Source of the DNA: Achromobacter sp.
GTDB lineage: Bacteria > Pseudomonadota > Gammaproteobacteria > Burkholderiales > Burkholderiaceae_B
Direction: 5' to 3'
Length of the DNA: 9,160 nucleotides
Assembly (NCBI GenBank): GCA_003454835.1
Contig: DMTA01000099.1
Location: 1 to 9,160, forward strand
The notes below the pieces were generated by a model. It saw only the letters and a program-made list of their open reading frames with translations, was not told the origin of the DNA and did not search any database. The position numbers and the translations under genes are program-made. Position 1 is the first letter of the stretch; each line of letters starts with the position of its first letter. Positions 1-6,413 of this stretch are shown in pieces.

Positions 1-184
1 ACGCGCGCTCGTGGTCAGGATGCGCGGCGCGCCAGGAGGCCCATTCGCGCACCGTTTCCGGCGCGACGGGGTCGTCCTGCAATTGCACCAGCCATTCCAG
101 CGCGCGCTGCGCGACGGCGGGCGGCAGGGAGGCGGCGTCGCGCGTGTTTCCGTACCAGGACGAGGCGGACATGCGCCGGGTCAT
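1..184 (-). CDS. fecR: FecR-type anti-sigma regulator, N-terminal part (cut by window edge)
   Basis: Inner-membrane anti-sigma/sigma-regulator protein of the FecI-FecR-TonB-receptor signalling type; known members pass a signal from an outer-membrane siderophore receptor to the ECF sigma factor. Only the first 61 codons are inside the window. The translation begins MTRRMSASSWYGN and continues with a helix containing AQRALEWLVQLQDDP and then REWASWRAAHPDHERA, which is the typical cytoplasmic N-terminal domain of FecR proteins (DUF4880: a WLVxLQ helix followed by a WxxW...HPxHxxA motif). The transmembrane segment and periplasmic FecR domain lie beyond position 1. The ATG at 184-182 overlaps the sigma-factor stop (TGA 183-181) in an ATGA junction, indicating translational coupling. 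An internal ATG at codon 5 is an alternative start. Family assignment is firm; the signal sensed is unknown. Confidence 0.85.
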   Translation of the reverse strand, partial: MTRRMSASSWYGNTRDAASLPPAVAQRALEWLVQLQDDPVAPETVREWASWRAAHPDHERA

Positions 185-702
185 CCGGAAAAGGAAAGAT
201 CGGCAAAGCAGCAGCGTTGCAAGGCCTTGACGAGGTAGCGCTTGACGGTGGGAACCGAGATCCCCAGCGCGTCGGCCACCTGGGCATGGGTGTGCCCTTC
301 CAGTTGGGACAGCAGAAAGGCCTGCCGCACGAGGGCGGGCAGGCCGTCCAGCAGGCGGTCCAGCTCCAGCAAGGTCTCCAGCACGATGGCCCGGTCCTCG
401 GGCGACCAGTGCACCGCTTGCGGCGCCTGGGCCAGCGCTTCAAGATACGCGCGCTCAAGTTTTTCGCGGCGCCAGTGGTTGGACACCAGATGCTGCGCCA
501 CGGTGGTGAGAAACGCGCGCGGTTCCGTCAGCGTGGCGGGAACGCGTTCGCTGCTCAGGAGGCGGATGAAGGTGTCCTGCGCCAGGTCTTCGGCCTGATC
601 CGCGTTGCCCAAGCGGCGTCGCAACCAGCCCCTGAGCCAGGAGTGGTGGTCGCTATAGAGCGTTTCGATGGAGGAGGGGAAGGCGCATCCCGGCGTACTC
701 AA
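181..702 (-). CDS. fecI: FecI-type ECF RNA polymerase sigma factor, TTG start
   Basis: ECF sigma factor of the FecI iron-starvation group, 173 aa, the usual length. Sigma region 2 runs over about residues 12-80: a LYSDHHSWLRGWLRRRLG helix, AEDLAQDTFIRLL (37-49) for core/-10 contacts, and the PRAFLTTVAQHLVSNHWRR segment (61-79). Sigma region 4 covers about 121-164, with the HTH around HAQVADALGISVPTVKRYL. Start choice: an in-frame TGA lies at 720-718 and there is no ATG, GTG or other TTG between it and the TTG at 702-700. AAGG at 713-710 sits 7 nt before this TTG, so a TTG start is the best reading. The gene is followed by fecR with a 4-nt overlap and preceded by a promoter with a Fur-box-like sequence, so iron-repressed expression is likely. 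Its probable target, a TonB-dependent receptor gene, is not in the window. Confidence 0.92.
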   Translation of the reverse strand: MSTPGCAFPSSIETLYSDHHSWLRGWLRRRLGNADQAEDLAQDTFIRLLSSERVPATLTEPRAFLTTVAQHLVSNHWRREKLERAYLEALAQAPQAVHWSPEDRAIVLETLLELDRLLDGLPALVRQAFLLSQLEGHTHAQVADALGISVPTVKRYLVKALQRCCFADLSFSG

Positions 703-713
703 GATCCAACCTT
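703..713 (-). promoter_or_regulatory. Ribosome binding site fixing the TTG start of the sigma factor
   Basis: On the minus strand AAAAGG (AAGG at 713-710) is followed by 7 nt and then TTG at 702. Only five sense codons separate this TTG from the upstream in-frame TGA at 720-718, and none is a standard start codon. The TTG start is therefore essentially forced by the sequence. Confidence 0.6.
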
Positions 714-717
714 TTGG

Positions 718-762
718 TCAAGCCGCCGGCGCCTCGCAGTGGGAGGCGGGACAACTGCACAT
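718..762 (-). CDS. Possible 14-codon leader peptide in the sigma-factor 5' UTR
   Basis: Between the predicted promoter and the sigma-factor TTG, the minus strand has an ATG at 762-760 that opens a 14-codon frame ending at TGA 720-718. It reads MCSCPASHCEAPAA, so three of its 14 residues are cysteine and one is histidine. It is in the same frame as the sigma factor, and its stop lies 15 nt before the TTG start, so ribosomes finishing it would be close to the sigma-factor start. The Shine-Dalgarno sequence is weak (AGAAATTCGC upstream). A chance frame this short is quite possible; this is a candidate only. Confidence 0.2.
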   Translation of the reverse strand: MCSCPASHCEAPAA

Positions 763-778
763 GCGAATTTCTGGAAAT

Positions 779-797
779 AGTAATTGTTATTATTACC
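779..797 (-). promoter_or_regulatory. Fur-box-like operator
   Basis: Read on the minus strand, this 19-mer matches the classic Fur consensus GATAATGATAATCATTATC at 13 of 19 positions by my alignment. It contains a 17-bp imperfect palindrome with perfect 5-bp outer arms (GTAAT ... ATTAC, 780-796). It covers the predicted -10 element of the sigma-factor promoter, the position expected for iron-dependent repression by Fur. The region is markedly AT-rich compared with its surroundings. Function is inferred from sequence similarity, position and the FecI/FecR context. Confidence 0.6.
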
Positions 798-819
798 GAT
801 TCCGGGCACGGCTTGTCAA
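790..819 (-). promoter_or_regulatory. Sigma70-type promoter of the fecI-fecR pair
   Basis: A perfect -35 TTGACA (819-814 on the minus strand) and a -10 TAATAA (795-790, 5 of 6 to consensus) are separated by 18 bp. Transcription would start near 783, giving a 5' UTR of about 80 nt before the TTG start. The -10 lies inside the Fur-box-like sequence. Part of the leader can form a small hairpin (GCCTC/GAGGC arms at 731-735 and 743-747). Confidence 0.6.
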
Positions 820-886
820 ATTGTTGCCGAGTGAGGGCGGACGGGCGTTGCCGATAGGCGTCAGATCTGAGCGGTCGGATAGGTGT

Positions 887-919
887 TTCAGAAACCGAGT
901 GGCGGCCTCGGTTTCTGAA
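887..919 (-). terminator. Strong hairpin after the amide-transport operon; terminator candidate
   Basis: A perfect 13-bp inverted repeat (TTCAGAAACCGAG at 887-899, CTCGGTTTCTGAA at 907-919) with a 7-nt loop lies 15 nt beyond the stop codon of the last operon gene and about 70 nt before the next promoter. That location fits transcription termination or 3'-end protection. There is no U-tract after the stem on the minus strand, so it is not a textbook intrinsic terminator. The rest of the 703-934 gap holds the sigma-factor promoter and leader; I see nothing else in 820-886. Confidence 0.5.
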
Positions 920-934
920 CCGTGGGGCTTTGGG

Positions 935-1831
935 CTATCCCGGCATGGTGCCGGCGCCGAGCGCCGCGCAGTGATCGTAGATGGCGCCCGGCCGGGTGAA
1001 CCAGATCTTGTCGCGCTCGGGGTGTTCGACGATGTGCTTTAAAGCACGGCGCAAGGCCCGCAGGCGGTAAGGTTGGCCGACGATCATGGTGTGCAGCGCA
1101 ATGCCGCAGACCAGAGGCTGCTGAGCCGATTGCGCCAGCATTTCGTCGAACTGATCGATGATCATCTGTTCAAAGTCCACGGCGGAATGGCGGCGCACCA
1201 GCATCTGCGGCGAGTCATTGATCTCCAGCGGATAGGGCACGGACATCAACCGGCCTTGTTGCGTGCTCATCCACACCGGCTGGTCGTCGGCGGGCCAATC
1301 CATGACGAATTTGTAGCCGGTTTCCACCAGCAGTTCCGGTGTCTGGTGGCTTTGCGACATCCATGGCCCCATCCAGCCGCGAACATCCTGGCCGGTGTGC
1401 GTCTTGATGGCGTCGCGTACCTCCAGCAGCAGGCGGCGTTCGTCGGCCGGCCAGAGATGCCCTTGGGCTTCGGCATTGGTCCGGCCATGGCCGATGATCT
1501 CATCGCCGCGCGCAATCAGGCGTTCGGCGATCTGCGGCGCGTAGTCGAAGAGCACGGTGTTAAGCAAATGGGCGGCAGGAAGGTCAAGCTCATCGAATAG
1601 ATCCAGCAGACGCCAGACACCGACCCGGTTCCCGTAATCACGCCAGGCGAACCCGCGCACATCGGGCTGCGGGAGCTCGGCGCCAAGATTGTGTCCCCGG
1701 CCGGCGCCGAAGGCGAAATGCTCGATGTTCAGGCCCAGGTAAACCGCCAGGCGTTTGCCTTGCGGCCAGTTGTAGTTGCGGCGTTCTGGGATCGCGCTAT
1801 AGGGATAGCGGTCGTGATACGGAAGAAGCAT
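935..1831 (-). CDS. NodB-fold hydrolase (polysaccharide deacetylase / PuuE / imidase-like)
   Basis: A 298-aa protein, probably cytoplasmic (no signal peptide), with the NodB/polysaccharide deacetylase barrel, whose members hydrolyse C-N bonds in acetamido sugars, allantoin (PuuE) or cyclic imides. Recognisable positions: the first motif is LGLNIEHF (32-39) where classic deacetylases have TFDDG; the second is GHGRTN (114-119), where HxxxH is expected but the second His is Asn119; the third is GWMGPW (152-157) in place of RxPxG; the last, the LxH motif, is retained as ALH (245-247). The metal-binding set is therefore altered, as in the non-polysaccharide branch of the family. The ATG at 1831 has AGGA a few nt upstream. 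It is the last gene of the operon, 15 nt after livF. Together with the amidase I infer hydrolysis of a cyclic imide, ureide or related amide; a sugar deacetylase role looks less likely. Confidence 0.8.
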   Translation of the reverse strand: MLLPYHDRYPYSAIPERRNYNWPQGKRLAVYLGLNIEHFAFGAGRGHNLGAELPQPDVRGFAWRDYGNRVGVWRLLDLFDELDLPAAHLLNTVLFDYAPQIAERLIARGDEIIGHGRTNAEAQGHLWPADERRLLLEVRDAIKTHTGQDVRGWMGPWMSQSHQTPELLVETGYKFVMDWPADDQPVWMSTQQGRLMSVPYPLEINDSPQMLVRRHSAVDFEQMIIDQFDEMLAQSAQQPLVCGIALHTMIVGQPYRLRALRRALKHIVEHPERDKIWFTRPGAIYDHCAALGAGTMPG

Positions 1832-1846
1832 GATGGTGTCCTATGT

Positions 1847-2557
1847 TTAAACGCCTAGAAAGGCAGTCTGTACCTTGGGGTCTTCGAGCAGAGCATCGGA
1901 AGCGTCGTCATAGACTTTCTCGCCCAATTGCAGAATGGCGGTGCGGCTGGCGACGCGCATCGCCCAGTTGGCGTTCTGTTCCGCCAGCACAAAGCTCAGG
2001 CCTTCGCGAGCCTGGATTTCGAGCAGAATGTCGCCGATGCGCTCGACGACGATGGGCGCCAGCCCCAGGGAGGGCTCATCCAGGAGGAACAATCTCGGTC
2101 CGCTCATCAACGCACGGCCAATGGCCAGCATTTGCTGTTCACCACCGGACAGGCTACCCGCTGCCTGGCGAGCGCGTTCCTTCAGGCGCGGGAAATAGCC
2201 GTAGATCTCGGCCATGCGCTGCGCGGCGCGTTCACGTCCCCGGCCGAACGCGCCCATCTTCAGGTTCTCGGCTACGGTCAGCGATGGGAACACGCGCCGT
2301 CCCTCCGGCGAAAACCCAATGCCCAGCTTGACCACTTCCGAGGCCGGCAGTGTCTTGATGCTGCGGCCTTCCCAGAGAATTTCGCCTTGATATTGCCGCG
2401 CCAGGCCGGTGATGGCGCGCAAGGTGCTGCTTTTACCGGCGCCGTTGGCGCCGATGAGCGCGACGGTCTCGCCCGCGGAGATGGTCAGCGACAGCCGGCG
2501 CGTGCCGACCACCTGGCCATAACGTACTTCCAGATCACGTAATTCCAGCAGTGACAT
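1847..2557 (-). CDS. livF: LivF-like ABC transporter ATP-binding protein
   Basis: ATPase subunit of a branched-chain-amino-acid/amide-type (HAAT family) ABC importer, 236 aa, the usual LivF length. Walker A is GANGAGKS (36-43). The Q-loop region is FSPEGRRVFPSLTVAENL (82-99), strongly LivF-like. The ABC signature is LSGGEQQ (136-142), Walker B LFLLDEP (156-162), and the H-loop position reads AEQN (192-195), the Glu-Gln variant normal for LivF. The ATG at 2557 lies inside the end of livG, giving a 23-nt overlap, with GGGGACGAGA just before it. It would pair with the LivG-like ATPase on the LivH/LivM pore. The substrate is probably not leucine, given the two hydrolases in the operon; the livF symbol is by family only. 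Confidence 0.93.
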   Translation of the reverse strand: MSLLELRDLEVRYGQVVGTRRLSLTISAGETVALIGANGAGKSSTLRAITGLARQYQGEILWEGRSIKTLPASEVVKLGIGFSPEGRRVFPSLTVAENLKMGAFGRGRERAAQRMAEIYGYFPRLKERARQAAGSLSGGEQQMLAIGRALMSGPRLFLLDEPSLGLAPIVVERIGDILLEIQAREGLSFVLAEQNANWAMRVASRTAILQLGEKVYDDASDALLEDPKVQTAFLGV

Positions 2558-3317
2558 TTCTCGTCCCCAGATAAGCTTCTACAACCCGGCTGTCGCGCAG
2601 CACTTCTGCGGGTGTGCCTCGGGTCAATTCCTTGCCGGCGGCGACCACCAGCAGCCGGTCGCACAGGCCGGCGATAAAGCGCATGTTGTGGTCAATCACC
2701 ATAACGGTGACACCGGATTCGCGCACCTGCTGGATGACCTTGCGAACCTGGTCGGTTTCTTCGGCGCTGAGGCCGGCAACCGGCTCATCCAGCATCAATA
2801 GCCGAGGCCGCGCCGCCAGTGCGATGGCAATGCCGAGGATCTTTTGTAAGCCGTAGGGCAGACTGCCAGCGCTGGCATCGGCCACGGCGCGCAGACTCAT
2901 GCGGTCGAGCAATTGTTCAACCAGCGCGTCGGATTCGGCCCGGCGCTGGTTGCTGCTGCCCATGCCGAACAGCGCTGGCAGCGCGCCGGGATAGCGCAGC
3001 AGATAGCTGCCGCGTACCAGGTTTTCGCGCACGCTGGCTGCGCTGTAGACGGCGGTTGATTGAAACGTGCGCACGAGGCCGCGCCCGCTAAGTCTGGAGG
3101 GCGCCCAACCGGTCACTTTTTCGCCATCGAAGACGACCGTGCCGCGTGAGGGCATGATGACGCCGCTGATCAGGTTGACCAATGTGGTCTTGCCCGCGCC
3201 ATTGGGTCCGATGACGCCGAGAATTTCGCCAGCATAGACTTCGAAACTTACGCCATCGACCGCTTTCAGACCGCCGAAGCTGCGACCGATGTCTTGCACC
3301 TCAAGCAGGGTTTTCAT
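2535..3317 (-). CDS. livG: LivG-like ABC transporter ATP-binding protein
   Basis: Second ATPase subunit of the HAAT-type importer, 260 aa from the chosen start. Walker A is GPNGAGKT (37-44), Q-loop RTFQ (83-86), Walker B LLMLDEP (173-179), H-loop IDHNM with His210. The ABC signature reads LPYGLQK (153-159) rather than LSGGQ or the LSYGxQR usual in LivG; the central Gly is kept. The open frame continues upstream to 3674, but that extension is Arg/His-rich out-of-frame livM sequence. The family N-terminus (MKTLLEVQDIGRSFGG) begins at the ATG at 3317, which overlaps the livM stop in an ATGA junction. The 3' end overlaps livF by 23 nt. Both overlaps imply coupled translation. Confidence 0.93.
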   Translation of the reverse strand: MKTLLEVQDIGRSFGGLKAVDGVSFEVYAGEILGVIGPNGAGKTTLVNLISGVIMPSRGTVVFDGEKVTGWAPSRLSGRGLVRTFQSTAVYSAASVRENLVRGSYLLRYPGALPALFGMGSSNQRRAESDALVEQLLDRMSLRAVADASAGSLPYGLQKILGIAIALAARPRLLMLDEPVAGLSAEETDQVRKVIQQVRESGVTVMVIDHNMRFIAGLCDRLLVVAAGKELTRGTPAEVLRDSRVVEAYLGTRNVTAGIT

Positions 3318-4300
3318 GCCTGGCCTCCACGGCGGCGCGTGGCCAGCCAGCTGAACAGACCTGCCAAGCCCGACGGGAAGGCGGCCATTACGACGATAAG
3401 CGCGATGCCGAACAGAATGCGCTGGACTTCGACATAGCCGCGCAGCAATTCGGGCAGGGCAACCAGAAAGACGGCGCCGATAATGGGGCCGATGGCGTTG
3501 TACATGCCGCCCAGCACATTCATCACGACCAGGTTGAGCGAATCGACCATGCCGAACGTGGTCGGGTCGATGTACCGCATGAAGAACGCCAGCAGCCCGC
3601 CTTGCAGACCAGCCAGCGCGCAACCCAGCACGAAAATGCCGACCTTGAGCGGCAACACGCGCACCCCCGAGCACTCGGTCAGACGCGGCGCCTCACGTAT
3701 GGCATCGATGGCGCGGCCGGTTTCCGACATCAGCAACCGCACGCACAGCAGGGTGCATAGCGCTGCCGCGACCAGGGACACGTAGTACTGGGCCAGCGGT
3801 GAACTCCAGGCCGGGTTGAGCGGTGGCAGATTGGACAGGCCGTTGGCGCCGCCCGTCAGGCTTTCCCACTCGACCAGCACCAGACGGATGATCTCGCCCA
3901 GCAAAAAGGTCACCAGCACAAAATACTTGCCGGTCAGGCGCAGTAGCACCGGGCCGACCAGCAGGGCGAGCAAGCCGGCTGCGGCAGTACCCACGGCCAG
4001 GCCCATGGCGGGCGGCAGTTGCAGTTTCGTGACGGCCAGCGCGCAGCCATAGGCGCCGATGCCGATAAAGCCTGCGTGCGATAGCGAAATATGGCCGGTG
4101 CGGATGATGAGGTGCAGGCTCAGGGCGCCGATGATGTTGAGCAGAATCAGCGCGCCGATGGCGAGCAGGAAGGCGTTGTCGAACACCTGGGGCGCCAGTG
4201 CCAGCAGCGCCAGCACCAGCAGGCCTGCCAGAGTGGCTACTAGGCCGCGCGAGCGGCGGGGCCTTACGGGTCGCGCCAGGGGCATGGATAGTTGGGTCAT
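3314..4300 (-). CDS. livM: LivM-like ABC transporter permease
   Basis: Inner-membrane permease of the BPD_transp_2 family, 328 aa. After a basic cytoplasmic N-terminus (RPVRPRRSR, 10-18) there are about nine or ten hydrophobic segments, starting with ATLAGLLVLALLALAP (22-37) and AFLLAIGALILLNIIGALSL (43-62). LivM hallmarks are GHISLSHAGFIGIGAY (about 69-84), LTGGANGLSNLPP (about 148-160), and the IREAPRLTECSGVRVLPLK coupling loop (about 200-218) that contacts the ATPases. AAGGA overlapping the livH stop codon lies about 10 nt before the ATG at 4300. The gap to livH is 13 nt, and the stop overlaps the livG start by 4 nt. It should form the translocation pore with LivH. Confidence 0.93.
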   Translation of the reverse strand: MTQLSMPLARPVRPRRSRGLVATLAGLLVLALLALAPQVFDNAFLLAIGALILLNIIGALSLHLIIRTGHISLSHAGFIGIGAYGCALAVTKLQLPPAMGLAVGTAAAGLLALLVGPVLLRLTGKYFVLVTFLLGEIIRLVLVEWESLTGGANGLSNLPPLNPAWSSPLAQYYVSLVAAALCTLLCVRLLMSETGRAIDAIREAPRLTECSGVRVLPLKVGIFVLGCALAGLQGGLLAFFMRYIDPTTFGMVDSLNLVVMNVLGGMYNAIGPIIGAVFLVALPELLRGYVEVQRILFGIALIVVMAAFPSGLAGLFSWLATRRRGGQA

Positions 4301-4313
4301 GAGTGCGCGTCCT

Positions 4314-5183
4314 TCAGTGTTCGGGTTTGCCCAGCAGGCCCCAGGGGCGTATCACCAGCAGAGCGATGACTACCGCAAAGGAAACAAAGGTCGAGGTGGC
4401 CGAGCCGTAAAACGTGGCGAGGAAACTCTCGGCAAAGCCGAAAATCACACCGCCGAGCGCCGCGCCGGGGATGCTGCCCATGCCGCCCAGAATGACCACG
4501 ATGAAGGCAACCATCAAAGGCCGCTCTCCCATGAAGGGCGAGAGTGCATAGGTCTGGGCGTAGATGGCCCCCGCGATGGCAGTCATGAAGACGGCCAGGA
4601 AGAAAGCCAGCTGGTAGATGCGGCGGGTGTTCACTCCCTGCGCTTCGGCGATCTCGATGTCTTCGGCCGAGGCGCGCACCGCCAGGCCGTAGCGGCTGCT
4701 GCTCATAAAGGCCCAGAACGCCAGCAGTACGGCGATCGCGATGCCTATCACCATCAGCTTGTCGGCGGGAATCATGACCGGGCCCAGTTGCACCATGGTG
4801 TCGAGCGCTGCGGGCACCGAACGCTCATAGACGTCCCACATCAGCACGCTGGTGTAGACAATGGCGATGTCCAATCCCAGCAGGCCAATCATGCTCTGGA
4901 ACATCTTCTGATAAAAGCGGCGGTACACCAGCCATTCCAGGATCAGGCTTAGCGAGGCGACCGTCAGTGCTGCCAGCACGATGGCCACCACGTATGGCAG
5001 CTTCAATTCGCCGAAGTAGTAGAACAGGGCGTAGCCGCCCAGCATGGCGAAACTGCCATGCGCGAAGTTGACGACTTTCATGATGCCGAACAACAGCGTG
5101 AAGCCGAGCGCGATCAGCACATAGATCGCGCTCAGGCTCAAGCCATTGATCAGCACCTGCATCAGCACAGGTACGGAGAACAT
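4314..5183 (-). CDS. livH: LivH-like ABC transporter permease
   Basis: Inner-membrane permease of the BPD_transp_2 family, 289 aa from the chosen start. The LivH hallmark GFTLLFGIMKVVNFAHG comes after the first membrane helix. The cytoplasmic coupling loop is RYGLAVRASAEDIEIAEAQG, followed by helices containing AVFMTAIAGAIYAQ and the FIVVILGGMGSIPGAALGG segment typical of LivH. It ends with IRPWGLLGKPEH, the common LivH-type C-terminal pattern (RPxGLxG). Start choice: there are ATGs at 5189 and 5183. The only good Shine-Dalgarno, GAGGA at 5194-5190, directly abuts the first and is 6 nt from the second, so 5183 is preferred; 5189 would add only two residues. The gene lies 25 nt after the binding-protein gene and 13 nt before livM. 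Confidence 0.92.
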   Translation of the reverse strand: MFSVPVLMQVLINGLSLSAIYVLIALGFTLLFGIMKVVNFAHGSFAMLGGYALFYYFGELKLPYVVAIVLAALTVASLSLILEWLVYRRFYQKMFQSMIGLLGLDIAIVYTSVLMWDVYERSVPAALDTMVQLGPVMIPADKLMVIGIAIAVLLAFWAFMSSSRYGLAVRASAEDIEIAEAQGVNTRRIYQLAFFLAVFMTAIAGAIYAQTYALSPFMGERPLMVAFIVVILGGMGSIPGAALGGVIFGFAESFLATFYGSATSTFVSFAVVIALLVIRPWGLLGKPEH

Positions 5184-5194
5184 GAGCATTCCTC
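5184..5194 (-). promoter_or_regulatory. Ribosome binding site deciding the livH start
   Basis: The minus strand reads GAGGA-ATGCTC-ATG. The GAGGA core (5194-5190) has no spacing to the ATG at 5189 but 6 nt to the ATG at 5183, so the downstream ATG is the more plausible initiation codon. Confidence 0.6.
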
Positions 5195-5208
5195 GAAACG
5201 GGACGGGC

Positions 5209-6375
5209 TTATTCCTTGACCGGAAACAGAGATGTCAGGGCATGCGGCTTGCCGTTCTTGATCTCGGTGATCCAGAACTTGTTCAGTAATTGATGGTTGA
5301 CGCCATAAGCGCGTTCGCCGCCCCAGACCACCGGGCCGTAAATGCCGGCGTCAAAGCCGCTGATGCTCTCCATCGCCTTGCGCACCTTATCGGTGTCGCT
5401 GACCGTTCCCGCTTCTTCGATGGCCTTGAAGAGAATCCGCGCCGAGTTGTACCAACCGGGCGTCTGGGCATTGATGACGCCGCTCCAGCGTTTCTTGTAG
5501 TTTTCGACGAACTTCCTGGCAGCGGGTTCGTTGAAGTCGAAGACGTCGTAGGACATGAAGCCCTCGGCCAGGGGGCCGGCGATATCGGCGACCTCGTCGA
5601 TACCAGGGCCGCCCACCTGCCAGATGATGCCCTTGTAGCCGATCTGGCGAGCCTGTTTGACCAGCAGGCCGGCCTCGCCCGGCGCGTTCAGATTCAGGTC
5701 CAGCACATCGGCATCCTGGGCCATCATGCGCATCAAGAGCGGCGTGAATTCTTTGGATCCGCGCTCATAGCCCTCCGACCACACGCTGTAGCCGGCGTCT
5801 TTATAGGCCTGACCCAGCGTGGGCATCACGACTTGCCCGGTGGCGTCATTGGGCACGATCAGGGCCACTTTCCTGGCTTCTGGACGGTTCTCCTTCAGCC
5901 ACTTCACCATGGCCGGACCGAACTCGACATTGCTGTTCATCGTGCGGAAGTTGTAGCCGTCCTTGCCGTTCTGCTTGAGGATGTCCGGCGCGTAGCCATT
6001 GGACAGCATGATGACGTGGCCCTGATTGACGATGGGAACTGCCGCCATGACCGAGGGGGTGCCAATGGGTCCGACGATGAATTTGACCTTGTCGTAATTG
6101 ACCAGCCGTTCGGCGGCCGTGCGCCCGCCAGTGGCGCTGTACTTGTCGTCATACATCAGCAGTTCTGGCTTATAGGTCTTGCCGCCCACCTTGAGGCCGC
6201 CCTGCGCGTTGACTTCATCGATCGCCATCTGCACGCCGCGCTGCACCGCCAGGCCCCAGGCGGTGCCTCCACCCGACAGCGGCCCGATACCGCCTATCTT
6301 CAGTGTCTCCTGGGCGTTGGCGCCCAGGCTCAATGCACTCAAGGCCAGTGTGGCCAGGATATGTTTTGCTTTCAT
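5209..6375 (-). CDS. Periplasmic substrate-binding protein of HAAT (LivK-like) ABC transporter
   Basis: Solute-binding protein of the type I periplasmic fold (Peripla_BP_6), 388 aa, which captures the substrate in the periplasm and delivers it to LivHM. A Sec signal peptide is clear: MKAKH, a hydrophobic core ILATLALSALSLG (6-18), and ANA at 19-21 with cleavage before Q22. The mature start ETLKIGGIGPLSGGG is typical of LivK-like proteins. The hinge and ligand region includes VKFIVGPIGTPSVMAAVPIV (about 97-116) and HVIMLSNGYAP (120-130), where LivJ/K have their ligand-contacting Ser/Thr cluster. The residues are not those of leucine-binding proteins as I remember them, so another ligand (amide, acid or ureide) is possible. 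The open frame reaches 6417, but the ATG at 6375 has AAGGGG 8 nt upstream and gives a proper signal peptide. It lies 38 nt after the amidase stop. Confidence 0.92.
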   Translation of the reverse strand: MKAKHILATLALSALSLGANAQETLKIGGIGPLSGGGTAWGLAVQRGVQMAIDEVNAQGGLKVGGKTYKPELLMYDDKYSATGGRTAAERLVNYDKVKFIVGPIGTPSVMAAVPIVNQGHVIMLSNGYAPDILKQNGKDGYNFRTMNSNVEFGPAMVKWLKENRPEARKVALIVPNDATGQVVMPTLGQAYKDAGYSVWSEGYERGSKEFTPLLMRMMAQDADVLDLNLNAPGEAGLLVKQARQIGYKGIIWQVGGPGIDEVADIAGPLAEGFMSYDVFDFNEPAARKFVENYKKRWSGVINAQTPGWYNSARILFKAIEEAGTVSDTDKVRKAMESISGFDAGIYGPVVWGGERAYGVNHQLLNKFWITEIKNGKPHALTSLFPVKE

Positions 6376-6413
6376 TGGTATTCCCCTTGTAGTCGTACTG
6401 CAGTGGACTGGAT

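Noticed and set aside
15..458. A 147-codon minus-strand frame overlapping fecI and fecR
   Set aside because: It is rich in Arg/Pro/Cys and out of frame with two strongly recognisable genes joined by ATGA.
1845..1852. GTTTAAAC palindrome, present again at 8401-8408
   Set aside because: Two 8-bp matches in different contexts, one spanning an operon gap and one inside the lysR coding sequence; no evidence of a shared function.
3318..3674. N-terminal extension of the LivG frame
   Set aside because: The extension is Arg/Gly/His-rich, overlaps livM out of frame, and the normal LivG N-terminus with an ATGA junction begins at 3317.
4059..4952. A 297-codon plus-strand frame across the livM-livH junction
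   Set aside because: It runs antisense to two well-recognised permeases, spans their gene boundary, and has low-complexity His/Gln/Asp-rich sequence.
6376..6413. Possible internal promoter between the amidase and the binding-protein gene
   Set aside because: The 38-nt gap has a short ACTGCAGT palindrome and a good Shine-Dalgarno but no convincing -35/-10 pair; read-through from the operon promoter is sufficient.
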